Positions 19,822-30,169 of a stretch of DNA of 64,000 bases are shown here, piece by piece. A model generated the notes under the pieces. It was not told where the DNA came from. It did no database searches and worked only from the letters and a program-made list of their open reading frames with translations. Origin of the DNA: Citrobacter sp. (lineage in GTDB: Bacteria; Pseudomonadota; Gammaproteobacteria; Enterobacterales; Enterobacteriaceae). Numbering within the stretch: the first letter of the stretch is position 1; the number at the start of each line of letters is the position of its first letter. The translations under genes and the position numbers were made by a program. The stretch is taken from assembly GCA_019415335.1 (NCBI GenBank), contig DXKH01000054.1, positions 1-64,000 on the forward strand, written 5' to 3'.

Positions 19822-21360
19822 ATGACAAAATTGCTCGCCCGACATTGGCTGTTGGCATTAGGCGCGACGACCGCGCTGGCAGCGTCCCCGGCGTTTGCCG
19901 CGAAAGATGTGGTGGTGGCGGTGGGGTCTAACTTCACCACGCTCGATCCGTATGATGCGAATGACACCTTATCACAACAGGTGGCAAAGTCGTTTTATCA
20001 GGGGCTGTTTGGCCTTGATAAAGAGATGAAGCTGAAGAACGTGCTGGCAGAGAGCTATACCGTCTCTGATGACGGTCTGGTGTATACCCTCAAACTGCGT
20101 CAGGGGGTGAAATTCCAGGACGGCACCGACTTTAACGCGGAGGCGGTGAAAATTAACCTCGATCGCGCCAGCGATCCCGCTAATAGCCTCAAGCGTTATA
20201 ACCTGTATAAAAACATCGCCAAAACTGAGGCTATCGATCCCGCGACGGTAAAAATCACCCTGAAGCAGCCGTTCTCAGCGTTTATTAATATCCTGGCGCA
20301 CCCGGCGACGGCGATGATCTCACCGGCCGCGCTGGCGAAATACGGTAAAGAGATTGGCTTCCACCCGGTCGGTACCGGTCCATACACGCTGGAGACCTGG
20401 AACCAAACCGATTTTGTGAAGGTGAAGAAATTTGCGGGTTACTGGCAGCCGGGATTGCCGAAGCTGGATAGCATCACCTGGCGTCCGGTCACCGATAACA
20501 ACACCCGGGCGGCGATGCTGCAAACCGGGGAAGCACAGTTTGCTTTCCCGATCCCCTACGAGCAGGCGGCGTTGTTAGAGAAAAATAAAAATCTGCAACT
20601 GGTCGCCAGTCCGTCGATCATGCAGCGTTACATCAGCATGAACGTGACGCAAAAACCGTTCGACAATCCGAAGGTGCGTGAGGCGTTAAATTACGCCATC
20701 AACCGTCAGGCGCTGGTGAAAGTGGCGTTTGCTGGCTACGCGACTCCGGCGACCGGCGTGGTACCGCCGTCGATTGCGTATGCGCAAAGCTACACGGCCT
20801 GGCCTTACGATCCGGCAAAAGCCCGTGAACTGCTAAAAGAAGCGGGATACCCGAACGGTTTTAGCACTACGCTATGGTCATCGCACAACCATAGTACCGC
20901 CCAGAAAGTGTTGCAGTTTACCCAGCAACAGCTGGCGCAAGTGGGGGTTAAAGTGCAGGTGACGGCGATGGATGCCGGTCAACGCGCGTCGGAAGTTGAG
21001 GGCAAAGGGCAGAAAGAGAGCAGTGTCAGGATGTTCTACACCGGCTGGTCGGCCTCGACCGGTGAAGCGGACTGGGCATTGTCGCCGCTGTTTGCCTCGC
21101 AAAACTGGCCGCCAACGTTGTTTAATACCGCATTCTACAGTAATCCGCAGGTGGATACTGACCTTGCAGAGGCGTTGAAAACAACCGATCCGCAAGAGAA
21201 AGCGCGGCTGTACAAAGAAGCGCAGGATATCGTCTGGAAGGAGTCGCCGTGGATCCCGCTGGTGGTGGAAAAACTGGTCTCGGCGCACAGTAACAAACTG
21301 ACCGGTTTCTGGATCATGCCAGATACGGGGTTCAGCTTTGATGATGCAGATTTGAAATAA
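19822..21360 (+). CDS. gsiB: Glutathione-binding periplasmic protein GsiB
   Basis: Substrate-binding protein of the Gsi importer (family 5 solute-binding fold). The signal peptide is [20 protein letters not shown] and continues to a cleavage site near AFA-AKD. ATG 19822 follows AGGAG and gives 512 aa, the E. coli length. The upstream frame from 19750 overlaps gsiA and is not expected to be translated. Confidence 0.95.
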   Translation: MTKLLARHWLLALGATTALAASPAFAAKDVVVAVGSNFTTLDPYDANDTLSQQVAKSFYQGLFGLDKEMKLKNVLAESYTVSDDGLVYTLKLRQGVKFQDGTDFNAEAVKINLDRASDPANSLKRYNLYKNIAKTEAIDPATVKITLKQPFSAFINILAHPATAMISPAALAKYGKEIGFHPVGTGPYTLETWNQTDFVKVKKFAGYWQPGLPKLDSITWRPVTDNNTRAAMLQTGEAQFAFPIPYEQAALLEKNKNLQLVASPSIMQRYISMNVTQKPFDNPKVREALNYAINRQALVKVAFAGYATPATGVVPPSIAYAQSYTAWPYDPAKARELLKEAGYPNGFSTTLWSSHNHSTAQKVLQFTQQQLAQVGVKVQVTAMDAGQRASEVEGKGQKESSVRMFYTGWSASTGEADWALSPLFASQNWPPTLFNTAFYSNPQVDTDLAEALKTTDPQEKARLYKEAQDIVWKESPWIPLVVEKLVSAHSNKLTGFWIMPDTGFSFDDADLK

Positions 21361-21377
21361 GCCACAGCGGAAACCTG

Positions 21378-22298
21378 ATGCTTAACTATATTCTCAAGCG
21401 CCTGTTGGGGTTGATTCCGACCCTGTTCATTGTTGCGGTGCTGGTGTTTTTATTTGTTCACCTGTTACCCGGTGACCCGGCGCGGCTGATTGCCGGGCCG
21501 GAAGCTGATTCGCAGGTGATTGAACTGGTTCGTCAGCAACTCGGTCTCGACCGACCGCTGCACGTCCAGTTTTGGCATTACATGACTAACGTGTTGCAAG
21601 GCGATTTTGGACTTTCGATGGTTTCCCGTCGACCGGTCTCGGAGGAGATCGCCAGCCGGTTTATGCCGACGCTGTGGTTGACGTTGACCAGTATGATCTG
21701 GGCCGTTCTGTTCGGCATGGCGGCGGGGATTGTTGCGGCGGTATGGCGCAACCGCTGGCCGGATCGCCTTAGCATGACGCTGGCCGTGACCGGGATCTCC
21801 TTTCCGGCGTTCGCACTGGGGATGCTGTTAATGCAGGTATTCTCCGTGGAGTTAGGCTGGTTGCCGACCGTCGGGGCCGATAGCTGGCAGCACTATATTC
21901 TGCCGTCTGTCACTCTCGGCGCGGCGGTGGCTTCAGTGATGGCGCGCTTTACCCGCGCCTCGTTTGTCGATGTGCTCAGTGAAGATTATATGCGCACCGC
22001 CCGGGCGAAAGGGGTCAGTGAAACGTGGGTGGTGCTCAAGCACGGACTGCGCAACGCGATGATCCCTGTCGTTACCATGATGGGATTACAGTTCGGCTTT
22101 TTGCTCGGTGGTTCAATCGTGGTCGAAAAGGTCTTCAACTGGCCCGGCCTTGGTCGTCTGTTGGTGGACTCCGTAGAGATGCGTGATTATCCGGTGATTC
22201 AGGCGGAAGTCCTGCTGTTCTCACTGGAATTTATTCTTATCAACTTAGTGGTGGATGTGCTGTATGCCGCCATTAACCCGGCTATCAGGTACAAGTAA
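21378..22298 (+). CDS. gsiC: Glutathione ABC transporter permease GsiC
   Basis: Inner-membrane permease of the DppB type, 306 aa, with about six membrane segments. The cytoplasmic EAA loop is seen in [20 protein letters not shown], which docks on GsiA. It follows gsiB by 17 bases and precedes gsiD by 2 bases. Confidence 0.95.
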   Translation: MLNYILKRLLGLIPTLFIVAVLVFLFVHLLPGDPARLIAGPEADSQVIELVRQQLGLDRPLHVQFWHYMTNVLQGDFGLSMVSRRPVSEEIASRFMPTLWLTLTSMIWAVLFGMAAGIVAAVWRNRWPDRLSMTLAVTGISFPAFALGMLLMQVFSVELGWLPTVGADSWQHYILPSVTLGAAVASVMARFTRASFVDVLSEDYMRTARAKGVSETWVVLKHGLRNAMIPVVTMMGLQFGFLLGGSIVVEKVFNWPGLGRLLVDSVEMRDYPVIQAEVLLFSLEFILINLVVDVLYAAINPAIRYK

Positions 22299-22300
22299 GG

Positions 22301-23212
22301 ATGCGATTACTTAACTGGCGCCGTCAGGCGATTTTAAATGCCATGCCAATAGTGAAGCCCGAGCGGGTGCGCACGCCGTGGCACGAGTTCTGGCGACGTT
22401 TTCGTCGTCAGCATGTGGCGCTGATTGCTGGCCTGTTTGTGCTGCTGCTGATCCTGGTGGCGATCTTCGCCCGCTGGCTGACACCGTTCGATGCGGAAAA
22501 CTATTTCGATTACGACAGGCTGAATGATGGACCGTCGATGATGCACTGGTTCGGCGTGGATTCGCTGGGCAGAGACATCTTCAGCCGCGTGTTGGTTGGC
22601 GCGCAAATCTCGCTGGCGGCAGGGGTCTTTGCGGTATTAATTGGCGCGGCTATTGGCACTGTACTGGGGCTGCTGGCCGGCTACTATGAAGGCTGGTGGG
22701 ATCGATTAATCATGCGCATCTGCGACGTGCTGTTTGCGTTTCCGGGGATCCTGCTGGCGATTGCCGTGGTGGCGGTGTTGGGCAGCGGCATTGCAAACGT
22801 CATTATCGCGGTGGCGATCTTTTCCATCCCGGCATTTGCCCGTCTGGTACGCGGCAATACGTTGGTGCTGAAACAGCAGACGTTTATCGAATCGGCGCGT
22901 AGCATTGGCGCCAGCGATGCGACCATTATTTTCAGCCATATCCTGCCCGGGACCGTCTCGTCGATTGTGGTCTTTTTCACCATGCGCATTGGCACGTCGA
23001 TCATCTCTGCGGCAAGCTTGTCGTTTCTGGGGCTGGGCGCACAGCCGCCGACGCCAGAGTGGGGGGCGATGCTGAATGAAGCGCGGGCAGATATGGTGAT
23101 AGCGCCGCATGTGGCGCTGTTCCCGGCAGTGGCGATTTTCCTGACGGTACTGGCGTTTAATCTGTTAGGTGATGGCCTGCGCGACGCGCTGGATCCGAAG
23201 ATAAAAGGGTGA
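22301..23212 (+). CDS. gsiD: Glutathione ABC transporter permease GsiD
   Basis: Second permease of the Gsi importer, DppC type, 303 aa as in E. coli. It has a long cytoplasmic N-terminus, then about six membrane segments, with the EAA loop near [20 protein letters not shown]. Last gene of the operon. K-12 carries yliE and yliF after it; here a BIME and then rimO follow directly. Confidence 0.95.
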   Translation: MRLLNWRRQAILNAMPIVKPERVRTPWHEFWRRFRRQHVALIAGLFVLLLILVAIFARWLTPFDAENYFDYDRLNDGPSMMHWFGVDSLGRDIFSRVLVGAQISLAAGVFAVLIGAAIGTVLGLLAGYYEGWWDRLIMRICDVLFAFPGILLAIAVVAVLGSGIANVIIAVAIFSIPAFARLVRGNTLVLKQQTFIESARSIGASDATIIFSHILPGTVSSIVVFFTMRIGTSIISAASLSFLGLGAQPPTPEWGAMLNEARADMVIAPHVALFPAVAIFLTVLAFNLLGDGLRDALDPKIKG

Positions 23213-23215
23213 GCC

Positions 23216-23287
23216 GTAAGCCTGATAAGACGCGTTAGCGTCGCCATCAGGCATTGCCGGATAGAGCAAATGCCTTATCCGGCCTAC
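23216..23287. repeat. REP/BIME element
   Basis: Two REP-like palindromes: GCCTGATAAGACGCG paired with CGCCATCAGGC, then GCCGGAT paired with CCTTATCCGGC. They lie between the convergent gsiD and rimO ends. Confidence 0.82.
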
Positions 23288-23294
23288 GTTAGCA

Positions 23295-24629
23295 TTAAAC
23301 GCGGGTGCCCCACAGATCGTACTCGTCGGCGTTTTCCACCTTCACGCGGATTACGTCGCCCGGCTTCACGTTGGTTTCACCGTTCAGATAGACCGCGCCG
23401 TCGATTTCCGGGGCATCGGCCATGCTGCGACCAATCGCGCCTTCTTCGTCAACTTCGTCGACGATCACCAGAATTTCGCGACCCACTTTCTCCTGCAAAC
23501 GTTCAGCGGAGATCTGCTGTTGCAGTTGCATAAAGCGGTTCCAGCGCGCTTCCTTCACGTCTTCCGGTACCTGATCCGGCAGCTCATTGGCGCCTGCGCC
23601 TTCTACCGGGCTGTATTTGAAGCAGCCTACGCGGTCAAGTCGCGCTTCTTTCAGGAAGTCGAGCAGCATCTGGAAATCCTCTTCCGTTTCACCCGGGAAG
23701 CCCACAATAAACGTCGAGCGCAGGGTCAGTTCCGGACAGATTTCACGCCACTGCTTGATGCGTGCCAGTTGACGGTCAACGGAGCCAGGGCGCTTCATCA
23801 GCTTCAGAATGCGTGGACTGGCGTGCTGAAGCGGGATATCGAGGTACGGCAGAATTTTGCCTTCCGCCATCAGCGGGATAACGTCGTCAACATGCGGATA
23901 CGGGTAGACATAGTGCAGACGCGTCCAGATGCCCAGCTTAGACAGCTGTTCACACAGGCTGACCATACTGGTTTTCACCGGTTCACCGTTATAGAACCCG
24001 GTACGGTGCTTCACATCCACGCCGTAGGCGGAAGTGTCCTGAGAAATCACGAGGATCTCTTTGACGCCCGCATCGACCAGACGCTTTGCTTCGCTCAGCA
24101 CATCGCCAATTGGACGGCTAACCAGATCGCCACGCATCGACGGAATGATGCAGAAGGTGCAGCAGTGGTTGCAGCCTTCAGAAATTTTCAGGTAGGCGTA
24201 ATGACGCGGGGTCAGCTTCACGCCCTGTTCCGGCACCAGGCTCAGGAACGGATTGTGCTTCGGTTTCGGCACGTAGTGATGAACGTGTTCCAGAACCTGT
24301 TCATAGCTATGCGGTCCGGTGATTTCCAGCACTTTCGGATGGACTTCACGGATCTGATCTTCTTTCGCGCCCAGACAGCCGGTCACGATCACCTTACCGT
24401 TTTCGTTCAGCGCCTCGCCAATGGCTTCCAGTGATTCCTGCACTGCGCTGTCGATAAAACCGCAGGTATTGACGATCACCATATCGGCGTCGTCGTAACT
24501 CGGGACGACATCGTAGCCTTCGGTACGCAGTTCAGTCAGGATACGTTCCGAATCGACGAGGTTTTTAGGACAGCCGAGGGAAACGAAGCCGATTTTCGGC
24601 TGGTTTGTTGGAGTTCTGGTTTGTGACAT
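23295..24629 (-). CDS. rimO: Ribosomal protein S12 methylthiotransferase RimO
   Basis: Radical SAM methylthiotransferase acting on Asp89 of ribosomal protein S12. It has an N-terminal UPF0004 domain ([15 protein letters not shown] with cluster Cys, then NTCGFID and TGCLGA), the radical SAM CxxxCxxC in [12 protein letters not shown], and a C-terminal TRAM domain. 444 aa, close to the 441 of E. coli. Confidence 0.96.
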   Translation of the reverse strand: MSQTRTPTNQPKIGFVSLGCPKNLVDSERILTELRTEGYDVVPSYDDADMVIVNTCGFIDSAVQESLEAIGEALNENGKVIVTGCLGAKEDQIREVHPKVLEITGPHSYEQVLEHVHHYVPKPKHNPFLSLVPEQGVKLTPRHYAYLKISEGCNHCCTFCIIPSMRGDLVSRPIGDVLSEAKRLVDAGVKEILVISQDTSAYGVDVKHRTGFYNGEPVKTSMVSLCEQLSKLGIWTRLHYVYPYPHVDDVIPLMAEGKILPYLDIPLQHASPRILKLMKRPGSVDRQLARIKQWREICPELTLRSTFIVGFPGETEEDFQMLLDFLKEARLDRVGCFKYSPVEGAGANELPDQVPEDVKEARWNRFMQLQQQISAERLQEKVGREILVIVDEVDEEGAIGRSMADAPEIDGAVYLNGETNVKPGDVIRVKVENADEYDLWGTRV

Positions 24630-25103
24630 GCGGATTTTTACTCACGTTGCATCTATGGCGCGGGATTTTAATGGCATAGAGGCGAAAATTATACAGTAAT
24701 GTTGGCTGCAGAGCAGATAAGTCGTACGGAGTATAGAGGGTGGATAAAAAACAGTCAAAAGTGGCCTGTTCGCGTCTGGTTTCCCGTAACCGATACCGAT
24801 CGTTAACCGGTGACCCAGCTTGCAACACATCAGAATGACATGAGTTTTATTGGATAGTCATAACGCGTGACTGTCCGTTCTTTAAACAAAATAGTCACGA
24901 AGAGAAAAAAGAATATTGCACTGAACGGATATTTATTGAACGGATGTCAGTTATAAAATTAAATACTATCAATCTGTTATATTTTTTCTGTGAACGTCAT
25001 TGGGGTCTTTAGCGATGCTAATTCCGCATATAAGCCCTCCTTCTTGGATAAGAAATAGCGATATTATAGTTTTACCTCGTCGAGCGTTATCTATGAGGTA
25101 AAT
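24630..25103. other. Intergenic region, AT-rich towards its right end
   Basis: No gene seen. The left part is the rimO 5' region. The right part is clearly more AT-rich than the flanking genes. An imperfect inverted repeat, GGATAGTCA and TGACTGTCC around TAACGCG, lies at 24852-24876, and a further ATAGTCAC half lies near 24891. These could bind the product of the 56-aa ORF or the LysR protein; that is a guess. Confidence 0.4.
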
Positions 25104-25274
25104 ATGAAAGATGTTGTGCTGCAATCAAAACTGGAAATGGCGAGAACGCTCTATGCGAATGGGGTGAGTATCTATTTTATTTTGCTGGCGACCGGATTGA
25201 CCTGGCGTGAATTAATGGCAGGACTCAATGATATTACGCGCCACCAGGTGATTGTGGAAAAAGGTCAGCGTTAG
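25104..25274 (+). CDS. Small hypothetical protein, possible HTH
   Basis: 56-aa ORF starting ATG after GAGGTAAAT, a good ribosome site. The segment LYANGVSIYFILLATGLTWR has the spacing and small residues of a homeodomain-like or resolvase-type helix-turn-helix. I do not recognise the protein. Its stop overlaps the last codon of the convergent LysR gene by four bases. It lies in the AT-rich patch absent from K-12 between rimO and bssR. Confidence 0.5.
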   Translation: MKDVVLQSKLEMARTLYANGVSIYFILLATGLTWRELMAGLNDITRHQVIVEKGQR

Positions 25275-26215
25275 GCCATCTCACCCTTTGACGCGCCAGG
25301 CGGATGGAATAATCCATTCAGGAGGGTGAAAAGCGCGTTGTCTTTGCGGCTCTCTTTACGACAGGACAGGAAGATACTGAATTGTGGCAGCAAAAATGGC
25401 GTCTCAACCTTTTTCAGCTGATAGCGTTGTGCATGGGCGTGAAATATTTTTTCCGGTATAACGCCTAAACACTGCGTGTCCGAAACCATCGTCAGTACGG
25501 TCGTAAAAGAGGTGGTTAACAGGCAGCGTTCTCCGGTTCTGAACTTTTTATCAACGATGCTACGGTGATAAATTATCTTCTCATTCCGCGTATTATACCC
25601 AACCAGATGGGCGTCTCTGAACTGTTGCTCATTAACGGTATCGCCATAACAGGTGTTCGTTTGTGAAGCAATGAGCACCAGTTTCATTTCACAGATTTTC
25701 TGGCAGAAAAGATTTCCGTGCTCCACGGAGAAGGTCGAAAAAATAATATCGGCCTGACGCAGATTTAACAGTTCAATGATGCTCTGTTCATTAAGGTCCG
25801 CTGACTGATGCAGCAGGCTCATACCGGACTGACTTTCAATAATCTGTTTCGTCAGGTCAGGAATCACCAGCGTAGAAATAAACGATTCGGTATACAGTAT
25901 GATCCTCTTTTTTTTCACCAAAGAGGCGTGCGGTAACAAATGGGCGAATTTTTCAATCATTAAGACTGCATTGTCATACAGTTCATCGGCATACACCGTG
26001 GGCAGGAGCGAATTCCCACTGCGGACAAATAAGTTATCGCCCAGCAAATTACGCAGTTTCCTTAACGACTGACTCACCGCGGAAGGGGAAATGTCGAGGA
26101 GATCGGCCGCTTTCGTGATGCTGCCCGCACTGTAGATCAGACAAAACAGGGTCAGTAGATTCAAATCAACCTTTGCCATCGCGCAAATTTTTTCCGAAAC
26201 GGGGATTCGGCTCAT
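25271..26215 (-). CDS. LysR family transcriptional regulator
   Basis: 314 aa with an N-terminal LysR helix-turn-helix (VDLNLLTLFCLIYSAGSITK, then ADLLDISPSAVSQSLRKLR) and a C-terminal effector domain. The opening VDLNLL and overall length resemble the LeuO/YbeF branch. ATG 26179 (begins MAKVDLN) is an alternative start. No metabolic gene is adjacent, so the target is unknown; bssR is divergent and a possible one. Confidence 0.85.
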   Translation of the reverse strand: MSRIPVSEKICAMAKVDLNLLTLFCLIYSAGSITKAADLLDISPSAVSQSLRKLRNLLGDNLFVRSGNSLLPTVYADELYDNAVLMIEKFAHLLPHASLVKKKRIILYTESFISTLVIPDLTKQIIESQSGMSLLHQSADLNEQSIIELLNLRQADIIFSTFSVEHGNLFCQKICEMKLVLIASQTNTCYGDTVNEQQFRDAHLVGYNTRNEKIIYHRSIVDKKFRTGERCLLTTSFTTVLTMVSDTQCLGVIPEKIFHAHAQRYQLKKVETPFLLPQFSIFLSCRKESRKDNALFTLLNGLFHPPGASKGEMA

Positions 26216-26432
26216 TGTCCACGACCTGTTTCTGTCAGCTGACTATCATTCACAACGTAGCATACAACGGCGAGAGCCGCTTTCCCCCGGCAGTGCATTT
26301 ACCACGCATAGAAAAGTATTAGCTGTGTAAATTATGTTAATACCGAGTGAATTATTGATCTCAGGCATCACGTTGTACAAAAAATAGCCATACTATTAAG
26401 TTGCACCATGGCTGGAAGAGGAGGAACGAAGT

Positions 26433-26816
26433 ATGTTCGTTGACAGACTGAGAACTGATCTGCTGAATAAGCTCATCAACGCCAGGATCGACCTCGCTGC
26501 GTATCTGCAGCTAAGGATGGCGAAAGGATACATGTCAGTCAGCGAGAATGATCATCTACGTGAGAACTTTTTCGAACTGAACCGCGAGCTGCACGATAAA
26601 TCGTTGCGCTTGAATCTGCATCTCGATCAGGAAGAGTGGGATGCGTTGCATCATGCCGAAGGTGCACTCGCCGCTGCGGCGGTGTGCCTGATGAGCGGAC
26701 ATCACGACTGTCCGACTTTTATTGCCGTCAATGCAGAGAAACTCAATACCTGCCTGACAACCTTAACGCTGAGCATTCAGAGTCTGCAGGCTCATTCAAC
26801 GTTTGAAGATGCCTGA
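26433..26816 (+). CDS. bssR: Biofilm formation regulator BssR
   Basis: 127-aa cytosolic protein matching E. coli BssR (YliH), which affects biofilm formation and signal-dependent gene control; its biochemical mechanism is not known. GGAGGAACGA precedes the ATG. A strong terminator follows. Divergent from the LysR gene. Confidence 0.92.
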   Translation: MFVDRLRTDLLNKLINARIDLAAYLQLRMAKGYMSVSENDHLRENFFELNRELHDKSLRLNLHLDQEEWDALHHAEGALAAAAVCLMSGHHDCPTFIAVNAEKLNTCLTTLTLSIQSLQAHSTFEDA

Positions 26817-26821
26817 TTTTC

Positions 26822-26845
26822 GGGGGGAGGCGACTCCCCCCTTCA
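26822..26845 (+). terminator. Terminator of bssR
   Basis: GGGGGGAG, a GCGA loop and CTCCCCCC form a perfect 8-bp GC stem just after the bssR stop. The T-tract is short (TTCAT), so it may need help or act as an RNA-stabilising end. Confidence 0.65.
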
Positions 26846-26922
26846 TCGTTAAGTTTATGTAAAAATGCTCCCCTGATGTTCCTCGCTGACTACGCTTTAA
26901 CCAGAGTCAACCAGGAGGCGTT

Positions 26923-28038
26923 ATGCATCGTTCGCTTATCCCCTTAATACCCTTGCTCATTTTTCCCTGGTTTGCCCAGGCCGAAACGCCTGCGGTGAAT
27001 GTTGAGGTGCTGCAAACCAAACTTGACCATCCGTGGGCGCTGGCCTTTCTGCCGGGCGACAATGGCATGCTGATCACCCTGAGGGGCGGGCAGTTGCGTC
27101 ACTGGCAGGCAGATAAAGGGCTTTCTGATCCACTCCCTGGCGTGCCGAAGGTGTGGGCGAACGGGCAGGGCGGTCTGCTGGACGTGGCACTGGCACCCGA
27201 CTTTAACCAGTCGCGGCGCGTCTGGCTCAGTTTTGCGCAAGCCGATGCGGAGGGTAACGCAGGAACTGCAGTGGGCTACGGTCGACTCAGCGACGATCTT
27301 TCGCGGCTGGAAAACTTCCAGACCGTCTTCCGCCAGATGCCAAAACTGTCAACCGGTAATCATTTTGGCGGACGACTGGTGTTTGACGGCAAGGGGTATC
27401 TGTTCATTGGGCTGGGTGAAAATAACCAACGATCGACTGCGCAGGACCTCGACAAATTGCAGGGCAAAGTGGTGCGTCTGACCGAACAGGGGAAAATTCC
27501 GGCGGACAATCCGTTTGTTAATCAGCCGGGTGCGCGCCCGGAGATCTGGTCTTACGGGATCCGCAATCCGCAGGGGATGGCGATGAACCCGTGGAGCGAT
27601 GTGCTGTGGCTGAATGAACACGGACCGCGCGGCGGCGATGAGATCAATATCCCCGAGAAAGGGAAAAACTATGGTTGGCCGCTGGCGACCTGGGGCATCA
27701 ACTACAGCGGATTTAAAATCCCGGAAGCGCAAGGGGAAAAGGTGGCAGGTACCGAACAGCCCATTTTCTACTGGCAGAAATCACCCGCCGTCAGCGGGAT
27801 GGCATTTTATAACCACGATACTTTCCCTCAATGGCGACAGAAACTGTTTATTGGCGCGCTGAAAGATCAGGATCTGATTGTGATGGGCGTAAACGGTAAC
27901 AAAGTGACTGAAGAGGGGCGCATTCTGGGCGAGCGAAAGCAACGGATCCGCGATGTGCGCGTCGGGCCCGACGGTTATCTGTATGTCTTAACCGACGAGT
28001 CCGATGGCGAGCTGCTTAAAGTCAGCCCGCGCGCCTGA
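26923..28038 (+). CDS. yliI: Soluble aldose sugar dehydrogenase YliI
   Basis: Periplasmic PQQ-dependent soluble aldose dehydrogenase (Asd), 371 aa as in E. coli. A signal peptide ends at WFAQA near residue 20. The rest is a six-bladed beta propeller of the GDH-B type, with conserved NHFGGRLVFDGKGYLF and HGPRGGDEIN segments near the cofactor and calcium sites. Enterobacteria often lack PQQ synthesis, so activity may need external cofactor. Confidence 0.93.
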   Translation: MHRSLIPLIPLLIFPWFAQAETPAVNVEVLQTKLDHPWALAFLPGDNGMLITLRGGQLRHWQADKGLSDPLPGVPKVWANGQGGLLDVALAPDFNQSRRVWLSFAQADAEGNAGTAVGYGRLSDDLSRLENFQTVFRQMPKLSTGNHFGGRLVFDGKGYLFIGLGENNQRSTAQDLDKLQGKVVRLTEQGKIPADNPFVNQPGARPEIWSYGIRNPQGMAMNPWSDVLWLNEHGPRGGDEINIPEKGKNYGWPLATWGINYSGFKIPEAQGEKVAGTEQPIFYWQKSPAVSGMAFYNHDTFPQWRQKLFIGALKDQDLIVMGVNGNKVTEEGRILGERKQRIRDVRVGPDGYLYVLTDESDGELLKVSPRA

Positions 28039-28043
28039 ATGGC

Positions 28044-28670
28044 TTAGCTGACCGGGATCATGACCGTTTTACGAAACGCCGGGCGTTCGCTCAGCTGCTG
28101 ATACCAGCGCTCAAGGTGCGGACGCGGTGTCCACGTCAGTCCGACATTGAACAGGTTGTAGACAAACGGCGCGATAGCGATATCAGCGGTGCCGAACGCG
28201 TTGCCCGAGAACCAGGGCTGGTCGGCCAGCGCCGCATCGAGGATCGCAAACAGCTCGTCGCAGCGTTTCGCCCCCGCATCAATGGCGGCGTGATCGCGTT
28301 CTTCCGGCGGCGTTCTCACTAAACCAAAAAGCACCACACGGTGTGCCGGGCTCAAGGTCTGATTCGCCCAGTCCATCCATTTTTCGCCTTCTGCCCGGCG
28401 CGCAGGGGACTCAACCCACAGACGTTTTTGTCCGTACTGCGCGGCCAGGTAACGCACGATGGCGTTGGATTCCCACAGCAGCAGGTCGCATTCATCATCA
28501 CGCAGCAAAGGCACCAGACCGTTCGGGTTCATCGCCAGATAATCCGCGTCATGGTTCAGGCCAAACTGTCCTCCCGCGAGGATATGGTTAAACGGCAATT
28601 CCAGTTCTTCGAGCGTCCATAACACTTTTTTGACGTTGGTTGAGTTATTCCGGCCCCACAGCGTAATCAT
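28044..28670 (-). CDS. gstB: Glutathione S-transferase GstB
   Basis: Cytosolic GST, 208 aa as in E. coli YliJ/GstB, which acts on halogenated or electrophilic compounds. The N-terminal thioredoxin fold includes NPNGLVPLL and [10 protein letters not shown] (glutathione-binding segment), followed by an all-helical domain. GAGGGG precedes the ATG. Convergent with yliI, 5 bases apart. Confidence 0.93.
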   Translation of the reverse strand: MITLWGRNNSTNVKKVLWTLEELELPFNHILAGGQFGLNHDADYLAMNPNGLVPLLRDDECDLLLWESNAIVRYLAAQYGQKRLWVESPARRAEGEKWMDWANQTLSPAHRVVLFGLVRTPPEERDHAAIDAGAKRCDELFAILDAALADQPWFSGNAFGTADIAIAPFVYNLFNVGLTWTPRPHLERWYQQLSERPAFRKTVMIPVS

Positions 28671-28917
28671 AATTACCCCTCAAAAAATGGACAGCCTCAG
28701 GGCTGCGTTCACTCCACATGGTGAGATAAACCCAACATTTACGCAACAGCCAACAAAAAAATCCTCTCCGTTGCGGCATAGCGGGGGGTTATTGCATAAA
28801 CTTTAAAAACTTTACCAACTTACGGTTCCCTTACGCTTCTTAGTGCGTTATTACTCACCGCACTTATTATACGGTGGTATGACGTATATTTTTTGAATGG
28901 ATACTCGGGTGGCATTT

Positions 28918-30120
28918 ATGACGCAATACGTTTCTTCCCTTCGTAATTTTGCAGCGGGTTCAGCACTTCTCTTTCTCTTTGCGCCAACGGTGATGGCGGC
29001 GGAACAGACCATTGACGCGCCGAGCGTCGATGCACGCGCGTGGATTTTAATGGATTACGCCAGTGGTAAGGTGCTGGCGGAAGGCAATGCCGATGAGAAA
29101 CTGGACCCCGCCAGTCTGACGAAAATCATGACCAGCTATGTGGTGGGGCAGGCGCTCAAAGCGGGAAAAATTAAACTGACCGACATGGTGACGATAGGCA
29201 AAGACGCCTGGGCAACGGGTAACCCGGCGCTGCGCGGCTCCTCGGTCATGTTCCTGAAGCCCGGCGATCAGGTGGCGGTTTCCGATCTCAATAAAGGGGT
29301 GATTATTCAGTCCGGCAACGATGCCTGTATCGCGCTTGCAGACTACGTCGCGGGAAGTCAGGAGTCGTTTATCGGTTTGATGAACGGCTATGCGAAAAAG
29401 CTTGGGCTGACGAACACCACTTTCCAGACGGTACACGGTCTGGATGCGCCAGGTCAGTTCAGCACCGCGCGCGATATGGCGCTGCTGGGTAAAGCGCTGA
29501 TCCACGATGTGCCGGAAGAGTATGCGATCCATAAAGAGAAAGAGTTCACTTTTAACAAGATTCGCCAGCCCAACCGTAACCGTCTGCTCTGGAGCTCCAG
29601 CCTGAACGTTGACGGCATGAAAACAGGCACCACGGCGGGAGCCGGATACAATCTGGTCGCGTCGGCCACCCAGGGCGATATGCGGCTGATTTCGGTGGTA
29701 TTAGGCACCAAAACTGACCGTATCCGTTTTAATGAATCAGAAAAACTGTTGACCTGGGGCTTCCGCTTCTTTGAGACCGTCACGCCAATCAAACCGGATG
29801 CCACCTTTGTGACTCAGCGTGTCTGGTTTGGTGACAAGAGTGAAGTGAATCTGGGCGCGGGTGAAGCCGGTTCCGTGACCATTCCGCGTGGTCAGCTGAA
29901 AAACCTGAAAGCCAGCTTTACGCTGACCGAACCGCAGCTCACCGCGCCGCTGAAAAAAGGCCAGGTGGTCGGGACCATTGACTTCCAGTTGAACGGCAAG
30001 TCGATTGAGCAGCGTCCGCTGATCGTGATGGAAGCGGTAGAAGAGGGCGGGTTCTTTGGCCGGATGTGGGATTTCGTGCTGATGAAATTCCATCAGTGGT
30101 TCGGTAGCTGGTTCTCGTAA
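28918..30120 (+). CDS. dacC: D-alanyl-D-alanine carboxypeptidase DacC (PBP6)
   Basis: Low-molecular-weight penicillin-binding protein that trims the terminal D-Ala of peptidoglycan pentapeptides. A signal peptide ends near residue 27. The catalytic triad motifs are SLTK (Ser66, Lys69), SGN and KTGT. The C-terminus ([17 protein letters not shown]) is the amphipathic membrane anchor. ATG 28918 gives 400 aa, the E. coli length; an upstream ATG at 28897 is rejected. Confidence 0.96.
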   Translation: MTQYVSSLRNFAAGSALLFLFAPTVMAAEQTIDAPSVDARAWILMDYASGKVLAEGNADEKLDPASLTKIMTSYVVGQALKAGKIKLTDMVTIGKDAWATGNPALRGSSVMFLKPGDQVAVSDLNKGVIIQSGNDACIALADYVAGSQESFIGLMNGYAKKLGLTNTTFQTVHGLDAPGQFSTARDMALLGKALIHDVPEEYAIHKEKEFTFNKIRQPNRNRLLWSSSLNVDGMKTGTTAGAGYNLVASATQGDMRLISVVLGTKTDRIRFNESEKLLTWGFRFFETVTPIKPDATFVTQRVWFGDKSEVNLGAGEAGSVTIPRGQLKNLKASFTLTEPQLTAPLKKGQVVGTIDFQLNGKSIEQRPLIVMEAVEEGGFFGRMWDFVLMKFHQWFGSWFS

Positions 30121-30127
30121 GCGGTTG

Positions 30128-30165
30128 TGGATTGCCGGATAACGCTGACGCCTGTCCGGCAAACT
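30128..30165. repeat. Single REP-like element
   Basis: TTGCCGGATAACGCTGACGC paired with a CTGTCCGGCAA arm forms one palindromic unit between the convergent dacC and deoR ends. Confidence 0.75.
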
Positions 30166-30169
30166 GCGA

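Noticed and set aside
24565..24828. Minus-strand frame overlapping the start of rimO
   Set aside because: No conservation signal, partly out of frame inside rimO, and no ribosome site.
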